Of a stretch of 64,000 bases of DNA, positions 10,412-21,212 are shown piece after piece. The DNA is from Rhizomucor pusillus. Lineage: Eukaryota > Mucoromycota > Mucoromycetes > Mucorales > Lichtheimiaceae. The notes under the pieces were generated by a model, which searched no databases, had not been told where the DNA came from, and worked only from the letters and a program-made list of their open reading frames with translations. The first letter of the stretch is position 1. Every line of letters starts with the position of its first letter. The stretch covers positions 1 through 64,000 of the forward strand of contig FWWN02000599.1 of the NCBI GenBank assembly GCA_900175165.2. Direction: 5' to 3'. Made by a program: the position numbers and the translations under genes.

Positions 10412-11204
10412 TTCATTCTTTCCCGAATATAATGTCGTCCCCGGTGGAAATCGATGTCGCACTCTAAGTGTGAATGTCGCGTTGTCTAAAAATAAACGTC
10501 TCCCCTGACAAATTCAAATGTTGCATTTCCAGGAAGATTAGTCGTACAAGCCCTTGGCTTTCCTTTTTATCATAAACTATAAGAAGGTCGTTCTAGAGTG
10601 CATTGACGAGAATCCTTCGTCTGTCTTGTAACAGTTGATGGAGCGACTGCGTCAGACATTTAGGAAACTCAGGGTGTCCAACAATGCTGTTTATGACTTC
10701 GCGAGAACGCAATGCAGTCTGTCCCTCAAGAAAGCTCTGCTTCAGCCCGTCTACAGGAACAGCGAGAAGATCCAAGAACGCCTTGATTGGGTTCGTAAGT
10801 GGGAGGAAGCCGATATGGACTTTAGGACCAACTGTGTCTTTCTTGATAAATCTGCATTTCATGTCAACATGAAGCGCAGTATGGCCTGTTCAAAGAAAGG
10901 TTTGCCGGCAGTGGTCACAGTGCTCAAGACGCGAGTACGAACAGCCACGATCTTGGGCGCGATCTCTGCTTCAGGTCTGATTAAGTGTAGCCTGAGACTT
11001 CCACAGCTGCCAGCGAAGAAAAGAAAGCGAGGAGGTCAAGGTGTGCTTACGAGCACAGGAACGGTAACAGGACATTATATTAGCTTCCTGAAAGCCACAA
11101 TGGATGAGATAGACCAGTATCCACATATGAAAGGACACTACCTTGTAATCGATAATGCATCAATCCGTATGTCTGACAAATATCCAAGTACATTTTTTAG
11201 ATGA
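10412..11204 (+). mobile_element. Truncated IS630/Tc1-mariner element, transposase fragment
   Basis: The left terminus near 10412 reads ATTCTTTCCCGAATATAATG and continues with GTCGC-rich subterminal sequence like the other copies. The transposase 5' part is missing. From about 10575 the frame gives VVLECIDENPSSVL, a TAA, then MERLRQTFRKLRVSNNAVYD, TQCSLSLKKALLQP, NCVFLDKSAFHVNMKRSMA (first catalytic Asp), ILGAISASGLIKCSLRLPQ, and HYLVIDNASI at the second Asp. The frame then breaks and the third acidic residue (NPIEQFW block) is absent. Roughly the first two thirds of the DDE domain survive. The transposon would have inserted at TA by cut and paste; this copy is dead. Confidence 0.85.
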
Positions 11205-11611
11205 TGTAGCCAACAAGATTGCCAATTACCTGCCGAGATATCAGAACTACATAGAGAGCCTAAAGAATGAAGGATATACCATCATTGGATATGCACGAAA
11301 ATCGCCTTCAATTGACCATGAAGATAATGGGATCTGCCTCTTGCAAGCGATGTGTGACAGACTAAAAGAGAGGTCAATGGTGGATGCAGTGTTTGTTTCG
11401 GTCTGTTGTAAAGCAGTCGACCCAATAGCAGAAAGGGACCTGAACAAAGATGAAGAATCCTTGGCAAAACTTGACGTTGTCAGTGACATGCAAGGTGAGT
11501 GAATGCATTAATTATTTTTTTGTTAAAAACGTTAGTAAATGTTAATTTCTTTTAGATATGGGGCGCATCCATTCGGTTGCACTTAATCGTGTCACCGTAA
11601 GTGTTGCATAA
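11205..11611 (+). CDS. Short gene with serine-recombinase-like YARKS motif
   Basis: Exon 1 reads DDVANKIANYLPRYQNYIE, then EGYTIIGYARKSPSIDHE, then LLQAMCDRLKERSMVDAVFV and AVDPIAERDLNKDEES. A GTGAGT donor after MQ (about 11492) pairs with a TTTTAG acceptor at 11555, and exon 2 gives DMGRIHSVALNRV and the stop at 11609-11611. GYARKS has the Tyr-x-Arg-x-Ser spacing of the N-terminal catalytic strand of serine recombinases (resolvase/IS607 type), where Ser is the nucleophile; LLQ-M and RS-VD-VFVS follow where the next helix and strand would be. No start codon is clear: the coding region abuts the truncated IS630 copy, so the 5' end may be lost. I believe similar proteins recur in Mucorales genomes but cannot verify this here. 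Recombinase activity is speculative. Confidence 0.5.
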
Positions 11612-12590
11612 ACATATGCATCAACTCAGCTTTCAGCGGTTCCTCCGCCAGCAGTTGCATTTTGTCAGAAGCGCTCTCTCCAAGAAATCGTGCTTGAGGG
11701 CATGCCATAAATAGGTGGCTAAGCGACGATGTCTCAAAATTCATACATACCTTTTTAAATATTGATGGATTGTAAGACGATTGCAATTAAATGACTGCCT
11801 TGCTGCACAGTGTTATGATAGAGCATGTTCTTTGCTGATAAAGCCAAACAAGCTAAGACAATTCTGCAATTTTAATTTGAAACCGTAAGCTTTCGGCCTG
11901 TATGGCTTTTCACATCAATATGTATAATGTGGTCTCATGGGCTAAGCGCTCAATCAAATGCCAGCAATATCAAGAAGGCCGCCGATAGCAGCCACATAAA
12001 CCACGGCAAACAATATACACAAATTTTGTAAGATTTTCGCATGTTTCTTTCAGTGTAGATGTATACTTAAGCTAGATAATTGGATATATAGAAAGCATGG
12101 TTTCAAGAATACAGTGACTCGATAGGGGAGGGCGGAAGAAGGACCGACAACTTTGATGTCGGCTAAAGCGGGCGAAAACGGGCTGCTGCATGGTGCAGCT
12201 TTGTAAAATGCGACAAATTCGAACCCACCAGGGCAGCAGACCTCCTGTGTTTTTCATCTTTCTGAATCATTAGCAGGGCCTGCTTGCGATGATCGGCGTA
12301 ACGTTTCATCATCGTCTGCATATCAATTACTGCGCGTTTCCTACGCAGCGCACTATACTGCGAATACCTTCATTATGATCCATCTATTTCTATCGGACAA
12401 ACAACTATCACAACAGTACACCGCTGGCTAATGTATAAGCGGACGCTAAAAGATAAGCTGAGCTTATTGTACATACGCTGTATCGTCAGGCGGAGGCGCT
12501 GTGCAAAGTCCCTGAAGGTTCTCTGCCCCTGCGTGGCCTGGATGCCAGGGGTGGTAGTGCGAAAGGTGGCGATTTGGGTTGTACGTGCAC
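11612..12590. other. Intergenic, no recognised feature
   Basis: About 1 kb with only short frames. A frame around 12431-12625 is arginine-rich and lacks any family resemblance. No RNA gene was found. Confidence 0.5.
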
Positions 12591-12591
12591 A

Positions 12592-12599
12592 CTATAAAA
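12592..12599 (+). promoter_or_regulatory. TATA box of the barwin-like gene
   Basis: CTATAAAAG lies about 60 bases upstream of the ATG at 12657, a normal position for a strongly regulated fungal gene. Confidence 0.65.
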
Positions 12600-12656
12600 G
12601 AGCTTCGAAATCAGCGCGTGAATAACGAAAATACTTTATACTCGCAACACAAAACC

Positions 12657-13120
12657 ATGAAATCTTTGATTTTACTCGTTGCTGCTACAGTTCTCTTTGC
12701 ATTGCTGGCGCATGCAGCACCCGTACAAATACATAGACGAGGAAACGAATACCACGGTAAAGCTACCTGGTTTGTACCGGCCGATGAAGGTGGACCCATT
12801 GGCTCGTGTGGTCCTGAAGAAGACGAGAATTCAGCTATCGTTGCTCTCAATCATGGGCAGTACGGAAACATGGATGCCGTAAGCAAATGGTGCGGCAAGA
12901 AAATCAAAGTCAAGGGTCCGCATGGCTCTATGGTAGTCACTATCAACGATGCTTGTCCGGGTTGCGGCAAAGAGAGCTTGGTAAGTAGCGGAATGGGGAC
13001 TTGAGCAGCATGCAGTCTGCTAACGTGCTGGATTGATAGGATTTGACGCCACGGGTTTTCAAGCAAGTAGTCGGTGATCTCAAGATAGGTGTAGCCGACA
13101 TAACCTGGTACGAAGTATAG
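12657..13120 (+). CDS. Secreted barwin/RlpA-like (expansin-related) protein
   Basis: The protein starts with a signal peptide (MKSLILLVAATVLFALLAHA, cleavage likely near AHA-AP) and then a double-psi beta-barrel of about 100 residues: YHGKATWFVP, GSCGPEEDENSAIVALN, WCGKKIKVKG, VVTINDACPGCGKESL. An intron (12981-13039, GTAAGT...GATAG) separates the last strand, DLTPRVFKQVVGDL, GVADITWYEV. Cysteines in GSCG, WCG and CPGC match the disulfides of fungal small barwin-like proteins, which resemble the D1 domain of expansins and loosenins and lack catalytic hydrolase residues in most members. It is likely a secreted wall- or substrate-loosening protein. A TATA box lies 60 bp upstream. Length (about 135 residues) is normal for the family. 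Confidence 0.9.
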
Positions 13121-14351
13121 TGTACTACGTTTGCACTACACTACGCCCTAGCAATTGACATCTTTCACTCTTTCCCTTCTTCTGCTATCTTTGTAATCTA
13201 AACTTTGCCATCTTGTATAATTCATCATACTTACTAATAAGGATGATGGCGGATCATCCTTTTGTTTACCTGCATGCACAAACTTATGCAACCAGGTCTA
13301 CAACTTGTTGCTTCACTTATATACACCGAATATTATTGATCCTTTTGGCAGACATGCTCAGTAATATCTTCAGGTTTGCTGCTCTTAGCAGTTAGTCATA
13401 TCATAGATACTGATATACCGGCGGTTGTCCACCTATCCGACTCTTATTCAAGGCTATCAAAACCCAGGACGGATCACGGTGTATTATATCCGCATAAGCT
13501 GCAGACCGCACAGATGATTCCGAACCAGCGTGATTGTCGCCGCCATGGCTGGCGTGCATTTGTTGCTTTGCAGCGGCTCTGATTGACAGAGATTCTCCTG
13601 CCCTAAACTGCATGCAGACGGGTTACGTCAGCGTCGCAAGTTACTTTGCCTCGCTTCAACGATGTCGCTTGCGTACCTATCTTAGTTCGCCATATTCTTT
13701 GTTATTTTCAGCTTTATACTATTTCGAGTGGGAAATCGAGCTCAAGTCTATAATGTTTTATTTTCTGAATGATTGCGATAGCATATTAAAGCAATTTTTT
13801 CTCTGGAAACACTGATACATAGGATACGATGTATTCTCTAACAATTGGACTAAGTCTATGTATGTGCAAGGACTGATCAGAAAAGGACTCTTCTCCTACC
13901 TCCTAATACATTTAGCTGTTCTTCCGATCCAGCCAAATACGGTTACGCCTGAAAAGCATTAAGATGGTTCCATTAAGAGATGCATGAAAAGAACAACGCC
14001 ATATTATGTTAATGCTCTGTATCACAAATTGAAAAAGATTACGTTGGATTAGGCCATCTCCATCTGGCACTTTCAACTGCTCGCCTCATTTGCTACAACA
14101 TTTTCTTCATCTTTTTGCAATTCGTCGGTTTGAAACACAAAGGCATCCGGACGGTTGTCACGGGACCGTCGCGTAATGAAATTTTCCGATTTCGCAACAA
14201 CAAATTAAAGACCGTTTGCATCACACCACATAGTATTTTCACGCAAGCCAACAGGTATTGATATTCATATGTATAAATATTCAGTCGTGTCCTGGTAAAG
14301 GTACAACTAGAGCTGCTGTAATTGGGTATTAACAACGAGGAAACGAGTAAT
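13121..14351. other. Intergenic, no recognised feature
   Basis: About 1.2 kb between the barwin-like gene and the 3' end of the light-chain gene. Short frames show no family similarity, and no repeat or RNA gene was seen. Confidence 0.5.
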
Positions 14352-14819
14352 TTAGTTTGACAAGATAAGGGTCACAAAATCGACATAGTTGATACGGCCA
14401 TCCTGACCAATCTGGACTTCCTTGAGCAGCTCATCCACTTCCTCGTCTGTCAGCTTCTCTGCAAGGTTGGTGAGGACGTAGCGCAGCTCAGCAGCGGAAA
14501 TGTAACCATCGCCCTCCTTGTCGAACACCTGGAAACCTTGGATGAATTCTTGGGCGGAACCGGCAGGCTTGAAGCCATCGGGACGCGTCAGGATCGTCAA
14601 AAAGGTACCAAAGTCAATGTCTACTTCTTGTCTCTCTGAGCCGCCTACGGATTTAACAAGTTCGCGGACTTCGGCTTGGGTGGGATTCTGTCCCAATCCT
14701 CGCAACAAATCGCCAAGATTGGCGGACGAGACGGTGCTGTTTCCCTTCTTGTCATACAGCGAGAAAGCTTCCTTCCATTCGTCAAGCTGTTCTTGGGTGG
14801 GCTGGTTGGTAGGGCTCAT
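14352..14819 (-). CDS. Myosin essential light chain-like EF-hand protein
   Basis: A single-exon frame of 155 codons starting [19 protein letters not shown] at 14819. Four EF-hand units are visible. The first ([19 protein letters not shown]) and second ([12 protein letters not shown]) have lost loop residues. The third, [19 protein letters not shown], is canonical with acidic ligands at positions 1, 5 and 12. The fourth, [14 protein letters not shown], is partial. [16 protein letters not shown] and the pattern of degenerate loops fit essential light chains (yeast Mlc1, fission yeast Cdc4) better than true calmodulin, which keeps all four loops. It would bind IQ motifs of myosins for cytokinesis and vesicle transport. 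CSN5 starts 197 bp away on the other strand, so the two genes share a GC-rich promoter region. Confidence 0.85.
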   Translation of the reverse strand: MSPTNQPTQEQLDEWKEAFSLYDKKGNSTVSSANLGDLLRGLGQNPTQAEVRELVKSVGGSERQEVDIDFGTFLTILTRPDGFKPAGSAQEFIQGFQVFDKEGDGYISAAELRYVLTNLAEKLTDEEVDELLKEVQIGQDGRINYVDFVTLILSN

Positions 14820-15016
14820 GTTGTAATGTAAGTCTGAAGCGAAACAGATGGGAGTTCGGAACTGGCTGAGGCGGGGGCTCCGTTCCTGAGCTTGAGACGA
14901 CCCGTGACGTTTCTTTTGGCTGGGCTGGGCGGACAAGCTGGGCGGGGCCGGAATGACCACTGCATGAAGCATACCACCCTTTTTCCCGTGCAGACCCGGG
15001 ACGGCCACTCGACAAT

Positions 15017-16511
15017 ATGGATGCAGAGACAGCAAGGAAGAACTGGGAACTAGAGAACAACATTGTGTCGGTTGATCCATCCCAAGATCAAATATACCGC
15101 TACGATGCCGAGGAGCACAAGGCCGCAGTGGCGAAGCAGCCTTGGAAATCAGAGTACGTGTGTCGTGTTGTCATAAAGCCAAATTCAACGACGATCTAAG
15201 TAATCCTCTGTCTAGTCCCAACTACTACAAGCGCGTGAAAATATCAGCTATTGCGTTGATAAAAATGGTATTGAATTGTAGTTGCTCGTCTTTATTGTCC
15301 TTAATCAGGAAATTACGCTAGGTAATGCATGCTCGCTCCGGTGGCAACATTGAAGTTATGGGATTGATGCAAGGCAAAGTGCATGAAGACACAATGATTA
15401 TTATGGATGTATTTGCTTTACCAGTTGAGGGTACAGAGACGCGAGTGAATGCACAGGCTGAGGCATATGAATATATGGTCACCTACATGGAAAATGCCAG
15501 AGCGGTAAATGACAAAAAAGAAAGCAGACAAGGGATCAGTCCATTTACCGAGGGACTTACAGGTGGGTCGATTAGAGAATGCGATTGGCTGGTACCATTC
15601 ACATCCGGGTTACGGCTGCTGGCTCTCTGGCATTGATGTCAACACACAAATGCTCAACCAGCAATATCAAGAACCCTGGGTTGCAGTCGTGGTAAGTTAC
15701 AGAGCATCTTGGTAAGAATAATAAGGAAATTGAAAAGAGGAAAAACCAAAACAGGTCGACCCGAACAGAACCATGTCAGCCGGCAAAGTCGAAATAGGAG
15801 CGTTCCGTACATACCCCAAGGTTTGTAGGATGACAGAGGGAAATCGGAGCAGATATTTAGTTCGTGTTGTATTCAGGATTACAAAGCCGCGGATGATCGT
15901 CCTTCGCAATACCAGACGATTCCATTAAACAAGATTGAAGACTTTGGTGTCCACGCAAAATCGTAAGTCTCACAATGAAAGGAGCAACCTGTCGCCGATA
16001 CACTAACCTTTGATTGCTTATTCTTTTCTTTTATTTCTAAAGATACTATTCCCTCGAAGTATCCCACTTCAAGTCGACTTTGGATGCTCAGCTATTAGAT
16101 GTTCTATGGAATAAGTACTGGATCAATACTCTATCGCAGAGTCCATTGTTGACGGTAATTCAAAACGCCAAGATAAACTGTGGAACGGGGAGCAGGCAGC
16201 TAATGATTCTACAAAGAACCGAGAATATTCTGTGCAGCAAATGAGCGACTTGGCGCGAAAACTCGAGCAGACAAACGAGAACATGAGCGGCCGAATGGGT
16301 GGATACTACGGTGATCGCAAAAAGAACGATGAGAGCCAGTTGAGCAAAGCTACAAAGGATAGGTATGAAACAAACTTTATCAAAATGCTTACATTTCCAC
16401 GCGAGCTGACTGATGTATTCGTGCAGCACCAAGATCACAGGAGAGGCCATGAACGGCATGTTATCGCAAGTGCTAAAGGATCTCGTGTTCAATCAATCCA
16501 GCGTTGCATAA
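15017..16511 (+). CDS. CSN5: COP9 signalosome subunit 5 (JAMM deneddylase)
   Basis: Starts [20 protein letters not shown]. Exons then give [34 protein letters not shown], the JAMM site [16 protein letters not shown] then [59 protein letters not shown], and the C-terminal coiled region [20 protein letters not shown]. The stop follows VFNQSSVA at 16509-16511. The zinc ligands of the HxHxnD motif (HSH and the Asp of SGID) and the upstream catalytic Glu (IEVMGL) are all present, so the enzyme should be active in removing NEDD8 from cullins within the COP9 complex. Seven or more introns of 50-70 bp are inferred, such as GTATTG...GCTAG between KM and VMHA. Length is about 340 residues, normal for CSN5. 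Confidence 0.95.
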
Positions 16512-16771
16512 CCGGTTTGTGCCAAAGGCACGAATCCACAAGTAATAAAGAATAAAAATTTTGCGTTGCATTTTTATGATGAGCATACAAGGATTTTAAC
16601 CGTAATCATGACAAAAAGTGGTTGTGCATAGAACGGTGACATATAGAAGGTGATATGGTGTGTGACAGAACACGAACTTTTCGCTTCCTTTTTTTCCTTT
16701 CCAAAGGGAACACTTATATTTCAACAGCAGCGACATTACTTACAAGAAAGACATATTTACATGGTTCTCAT

Positions 16772-17976
16772 TTAGAACGGGTGGGTGCCATGAACGGATA
16801 ACGAAGTGAAGTCTTGCTGGTGGGCAGGAGCAGGCGGGCCGGGGAACCCCTGTTGACTTTGCCACGGTAACTGATAAGACGAAGCGTGATGCAAGTATGT
16901 AGGCTGGCTTGGGACAGTTGCCTGCGGAGGTGGAGGCGGGGGCACGTATCGCGCCATGTTATCTGAAGCAGCCTGCTGCTGTCGTTGTTGTTGTTGCAGT
17001 TGTTGCTGTGCTTGCTGTGCCGCCACTGCTGCCGTTGCCGCCGTCGATGGTTGTTGTTGTTGTTCTTCTTCTTGTTGTTGCTGTTGTCGTTGACGATTTG
17101 CTTCACGCTCGCGTTTTTGTTTTCTCCACTGTTTCCGAAGTTCTTTGAATTCAGAAGGCAATCGTTTCGGTCCCTGCAAGTCAGACGCTGAATACTTTGC
17201 GATTTCTAGAAAAGAAAACCTGGAGATCCAAGACTTACGTGATTTTGCATAGATACATGAGCATTCAGATGGTTCAGAGTGCCGTATGCCTTTGTACATC
17301 CTGGGTAATTGCAATGGTATAAACGCTCGACTTCGTGGTATTTGCGTCTTGGGCGTTTCTTGTGGTTGATCCCTGGGAGAGGGACGAATGAAAAAGTTTT
17401 CTGAGCTGCTTCTGAGGCTGAAGCCGAAGTGGATGCGGCAGCTGCAGCAGCAGCAACCGCAGTGGCAGTAGTCATGGCTGCAGCCGCAGAAGAAGACGAC
17501 GAAGTAGTAGCGGCGGAGGTAGAAGAAGGCTGGGATGTTGTCGCAGCACCAGCAGCACCAGCACCAGCAGAGTTTGCGTGAGCGACATTGTCAGCGCAAG
17601 ACTGAGGCGGCGAAGGCAAATGGTGGAGCGCGACAGGCAGTACGGTGGATGGGATTATCGGATTGGGCTGGGCCTGAACATTGTGGGTCTCCTGTCCCAG
17701 GGCATAGTGGTGAGAAATTGGGAAGGTAGTTGTTGATAAAGTGTGTGGATCAGGCTGCTGGTGAGTGAGAATGGTGGTAGAAGAGGACGGGAGCAGTTGA
17801 GAGAGCGGAGGGAGCGAAGGCGTCGGGAGACCAGCGGCAACAGCTGCAGCTTCGGCGGCAGCGGCGGATGAGAGCTGGGAAGTCTGCTGGTGGTGATGGT
17901 GGGGAAAGGACGATTGGTAGACAGACACGGCGGGCGGGTACGGTGGATGGAAATAGTGCTGGGATGAGGAGGACAT
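16772..17976 (-). CDS. Con7-like C2H2 zinc-finger transcription factor
   Basis: Two exons (17976-17239 and 17173-16772) around a 65-bp intron. The N-terminal half is Ser/Ala/Pro/His-rich with a run of nine alanines. The core reads FSFVPLPGINHKKRPRRKYH, EVERLYHCNYPGCTKAYGTL and NHLNAHVSMQNHGPKRLPSE, followed by FKELRKQWRKQKRERE. This single C2H2 finger with its flanking KRPRR and GPKR-P-EFKE-RK segments is the conserved core of the fungal Con7 family (named from the rice blast conidium/appressorium regulator). The tail is polyglutamine-rich, then YVPPPPPPQATVPSQ. It probably acts in the nucleus as a DNA-binding regulator of morphogenesis. The family call comes from motif memory; target genes are unknown. 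The homopolymeric runs may vary in length between strains. Confidence 0.78.
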
Positions 17977-19284
17977 GGTTTTCTGCAGAAAAAGAAAAAC
18001 GAAAGAAAAAGAAGGTAGAATGGTTGCGCTTTATTTTCTGCAAACAGGAGAGGGCATGAAACGGAGCCATACTTGTTTTGGCTTGGCCTCGCGGCCTATT
18101 AGCGTCTTGCAATTTCTCAGGTCCAATCGATTCTCGTTGCGACAGAGATCTCCCTGGAAACGTCCGTGTCGATCTCGGTGCACATCCCGTCTCTCAAGAC
18201 AATCCATGCGTGTATGCCTTTTCAAGCCTAGTCCTCGCCAGCCCATGTTATACCGTATATTAGATAACTTCCATCTGTGGCGTTCTGCGTGTAAGGTCCC
18301 TTCTTGGCATGGCTCTGCAGTGATATACACAGGCGGGTCGCCGCGAGCTTTCCCAGCCTCAAAAAGTTCCAAAAATAGTCAAACAAATTGATCGACGGTA
18401 TCCAAGGAAATACCGGCAATCATTTAGTCTTTTTTCCTACGTTTCCTGGTGCTTCAAGCCTTCATTCATTGCATGATAAAAAGGCAGCGTCGTGAAAATC
18501 ATGGTGGATCCTTCAATACTTTTTACACCTTCACAGGTCCCCACGAACTTACCCCGCTCAAACTGACGTTTACTCTTTTACGCTGACGATAACTTTAAAA
18601 AAATTTTTTTACAGCAGCTTCCTCAGAACGAGTGAGCTTCCCGATCAATGTTTCACCTTAATACACGATTTATAGTCATGATAGGGTGCAACAAATCTCG
18701 TTGGTGGTGTACATAAGCAGCTGAGATAAAGTGTGGGTGTTCATGTGTGGCACCCCTCGAGCGGGTCCCCTCGAGCAATCAAGAGAATCGGGTTTATGGC
18801 GAATCTTACAGGCTATATCTGAGACCGACATGTGAATGATCCGTCCGGTCGCCAAGCCTGTGATTTCGCTCTCTTGTACGTGATTGGATTGCTCCCCTGT
18901 CTCTCTCCATTCAAGATAATTACCTCCCCCATTCACCCTATCTCAACCAATCTCAATAATAAGTCGACCCTTTGCCAGAGTCTTAAGAAAAGCTCCCTTT
19001 CTGGTATCTTACTTTTTGCTCAGTTTATCTAGAACTTATTCTACAAGCAACACTGCGACCAATAAATAGACAACGTTGTGAAAACGATGCACGAGAAGGA
19101 CAAGAAAATGAGTCTGGGCGGTGCATTTCCGATGCGGAAAAATTTTAGAGATCAAATTTGAGATATGCAAGAGATTACAGGGCAAAAGAAGAGATAGAGA
19201 AAAAGGGGAGAAGAAAAAAGAAAAAAGACTATGAATATGCATGCGCAGGATATCTTGAAAATGCCAGGGTTGATTGAGTGATGA
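17977..19284. other. Intergenic, probable long upstream region of the Con7-like gene
   Basis: About 1.3 kb without a convincing gene. A 113-codon antisense frame at 18031-18372 has no family likeness and no codon-use support. Long leaders are common for morphogenetic regulators, which is a guess here. Confidence 0.45.
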
Positions 19285-19953
19285 TTACTGTTGTTGCTGT
19301 AAGTTCTCTCGTATGGTTGGGGTGTTGCTTTCCGCCGCAGGGTCGCGAGTAGTAGTACTACTACCAAGGTCCTTCTGGGTTGCAGCTTGGTCTTCAGGTG
19401 TTGTGGGAGGTGACACAAAAGTAGCATCGACAGCAGATGGCGATGATGGCGGATAAGCGGTAGAGGTAGTACTCAAACTCTGAGCCAGCAGAGCCTCGTT
19501 CACATGAAGCAGCGATTGTAGGTATTCGGGTGACGGACCAGTAGCCGGTTGCGTCAACAGGTCATCAAGTAACGGAGGATGACGCGCCTTGGTGGCAACA
19601 GGAGATGATACCATATTTGAGTCGGGAGACAAAGGTGTTGGGTATGGGTCGGCCAGACTCGGTTCGTGCTGCAGCTGAGAAGGGTCGTTGGGCGTCGCAA
19701 TCGTCGAAGGTGAGCTGTCAGAGCCAGTAGCTGCTCCGGCAAGATCGAGCGTGTTCATCCAGCCAATGCCTGCACCACTACAGTATTTCGGTCAGTTAAA
19801 TCCGCATGCGTACTCAACCGAAGTCGGAATCGTGAGATTATTGTACCTCTCTTCCCATTCTTGACCCATTTTCTTCATGACCAGCTCCAGCTGTTCACGC
19901 TGTTTTTCCAGTTCCACTAGGCTCTGGTCATAATCCGATATTGATTTTTCCAT
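19285..19953 (-). CDS. Uncharacterised coiled-coil protein with Ser/Thr/Pro-rich tail
   Basis: Exon 1 (19953-19847) encodes MEKSISDYDQSLVELEKQRE then QLELVMKKMGQEWEE, a clear heptad-type coiled coil. After an intron (GTACAATAAT...ACTGTAG), exon 2 starts ESGAGIGWMNTLDLAG and continues as a low-complexity Pro/Ser/Thr/Ala sequence ending ENLQQQQ. Total is about 199 residues. The junction motif EW-ESGAG-GW seems conserved-looking, but I do not recognise the family. No membrane segment or signal peptide is present. A regulatory or scaffold protein is plausible; no function is assigned. Confidence 0.65.
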
Positions 19954-21212
19954 TCAATGGCCTGGCGCAAAAGTGGAGTAACGAATAAAAAAAGAGAAAG
20001 GGCGCGGGGGCGGCTGGAACAGGTTGGTTTTAAAGTTTTGGCGGACGAATTTTTTTTTCTAATGAGAGCCAACAAGTTCAGGTCCCGGCAATTGGGCAAT
20101 GGGCCACCAATGCGCACAAAGAGAGTTTGCTACGATGTAACTGGTTCTTGTCCACTGCAGAAATTTTTCCTTACCGGAATTTGTCCCCTCCTCTGCGCTT
20201 TGCGCCCATGCCCATTCGCTTTTTTCGCATATTTCCCAAAACAAGTGCACAAGAAAGTTTCCATTTTCATCACGTTGCACAGCTTTCCAGTGGCGCCACT
20301 TCCGATTTCAGCCACACGCACACACACATACCGTTCGCGCACTAACTGAACTAGCTTAGACACGGGCGTCCCAACATCGTGGAACCCCGTCCTTTAAAGA
20401 GACTGGCCCCTTTCTTGACATGACTTTACACTAGAATGTGCTTCAAAGTAACAAGACTTCAGCGATAACTTCGTGCCGCTGTATTTGATGGAATTGTTCT
20501 CCTTCTGATAAAAAAAGCTTCCATGGCGGGCCTTGGTTGTTTTCAGAAGGAACATGTGAGAAATCAAAGATCACAACCACGAAATTGATTGATGGATATT
20601 CTACGACGTTCTTCTCTCCATAATTGGGAAGTCCCAGTTTCTTGGGAGAGATCTCTTTCCATTTTTACATAGTTCCCCTCTATCAACGCATTATTGTAGT
20701 GCAACCGCGTCGTTTTAGCAGACCAGGAACATTTCTGCCGTTTTGTAGAAAACGGTGGAAAAAAGGAACGTTATTATCTCTCTTACAATCAGCGATTCCT
20801 CAACTTCTTTACCCGTCGGTCAAGTATCACGGCACACTGTTGTTTCTCCATCCGATACAGGTTCAGTACAGCATAGATGGATTCCACTCGGGAGGAGTCC
20901 GCTATTCAGGATTTAGGATAGGTCAATTTAATACATGTCAAATACATTGACTTTGGAATCCGTTGAAAGTTTACAATTCAAAAATTGGTCTAAAAAGTGC
21001 ATAGAGGAAAAGAAATAATCCACTTGATGATGTTAGAAAAGAGGGTGTATGTAAAGCTGTAAGATGTATAGTTCTTTTCCTCGGGCCGATACTTGAAGAC
21101 GTCAGTCATTATGCACATCCACGGGCAGGTTTTGGTATCATTTCGTAATTATACCCGTTGTAGCTTCTTTTTTTTTTATCTTCCCTTCTTTGATAATTTA
21201 CTTGAATGTATA
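19954..21212. other. Intergenic, no recognised feature
   Basis: A divergent spacer of about 1.26 kb between the coiled-coil gene and the RING gene. It contains only short frames and homopolymer runs; no RNA gene or repeat was identified. Confidence 0.5.

Noticed and set aside
12200..12245. Another GGTTCGAATT on the minus strand
   Set aside because: No matching stems, so not a tRNA.
12431..12625. 64-codon arginine-rich frame before the barwin-like gene
   Set aside because: It overlaps the TATA box and probable transcription start of the real gene and resembles no family.
18031..18372. 113-codon minus-strand frame upstream of the Con7-like gene
   Set aside because: No domain, biased composition, and position in a probable leader region; no splice partner found.
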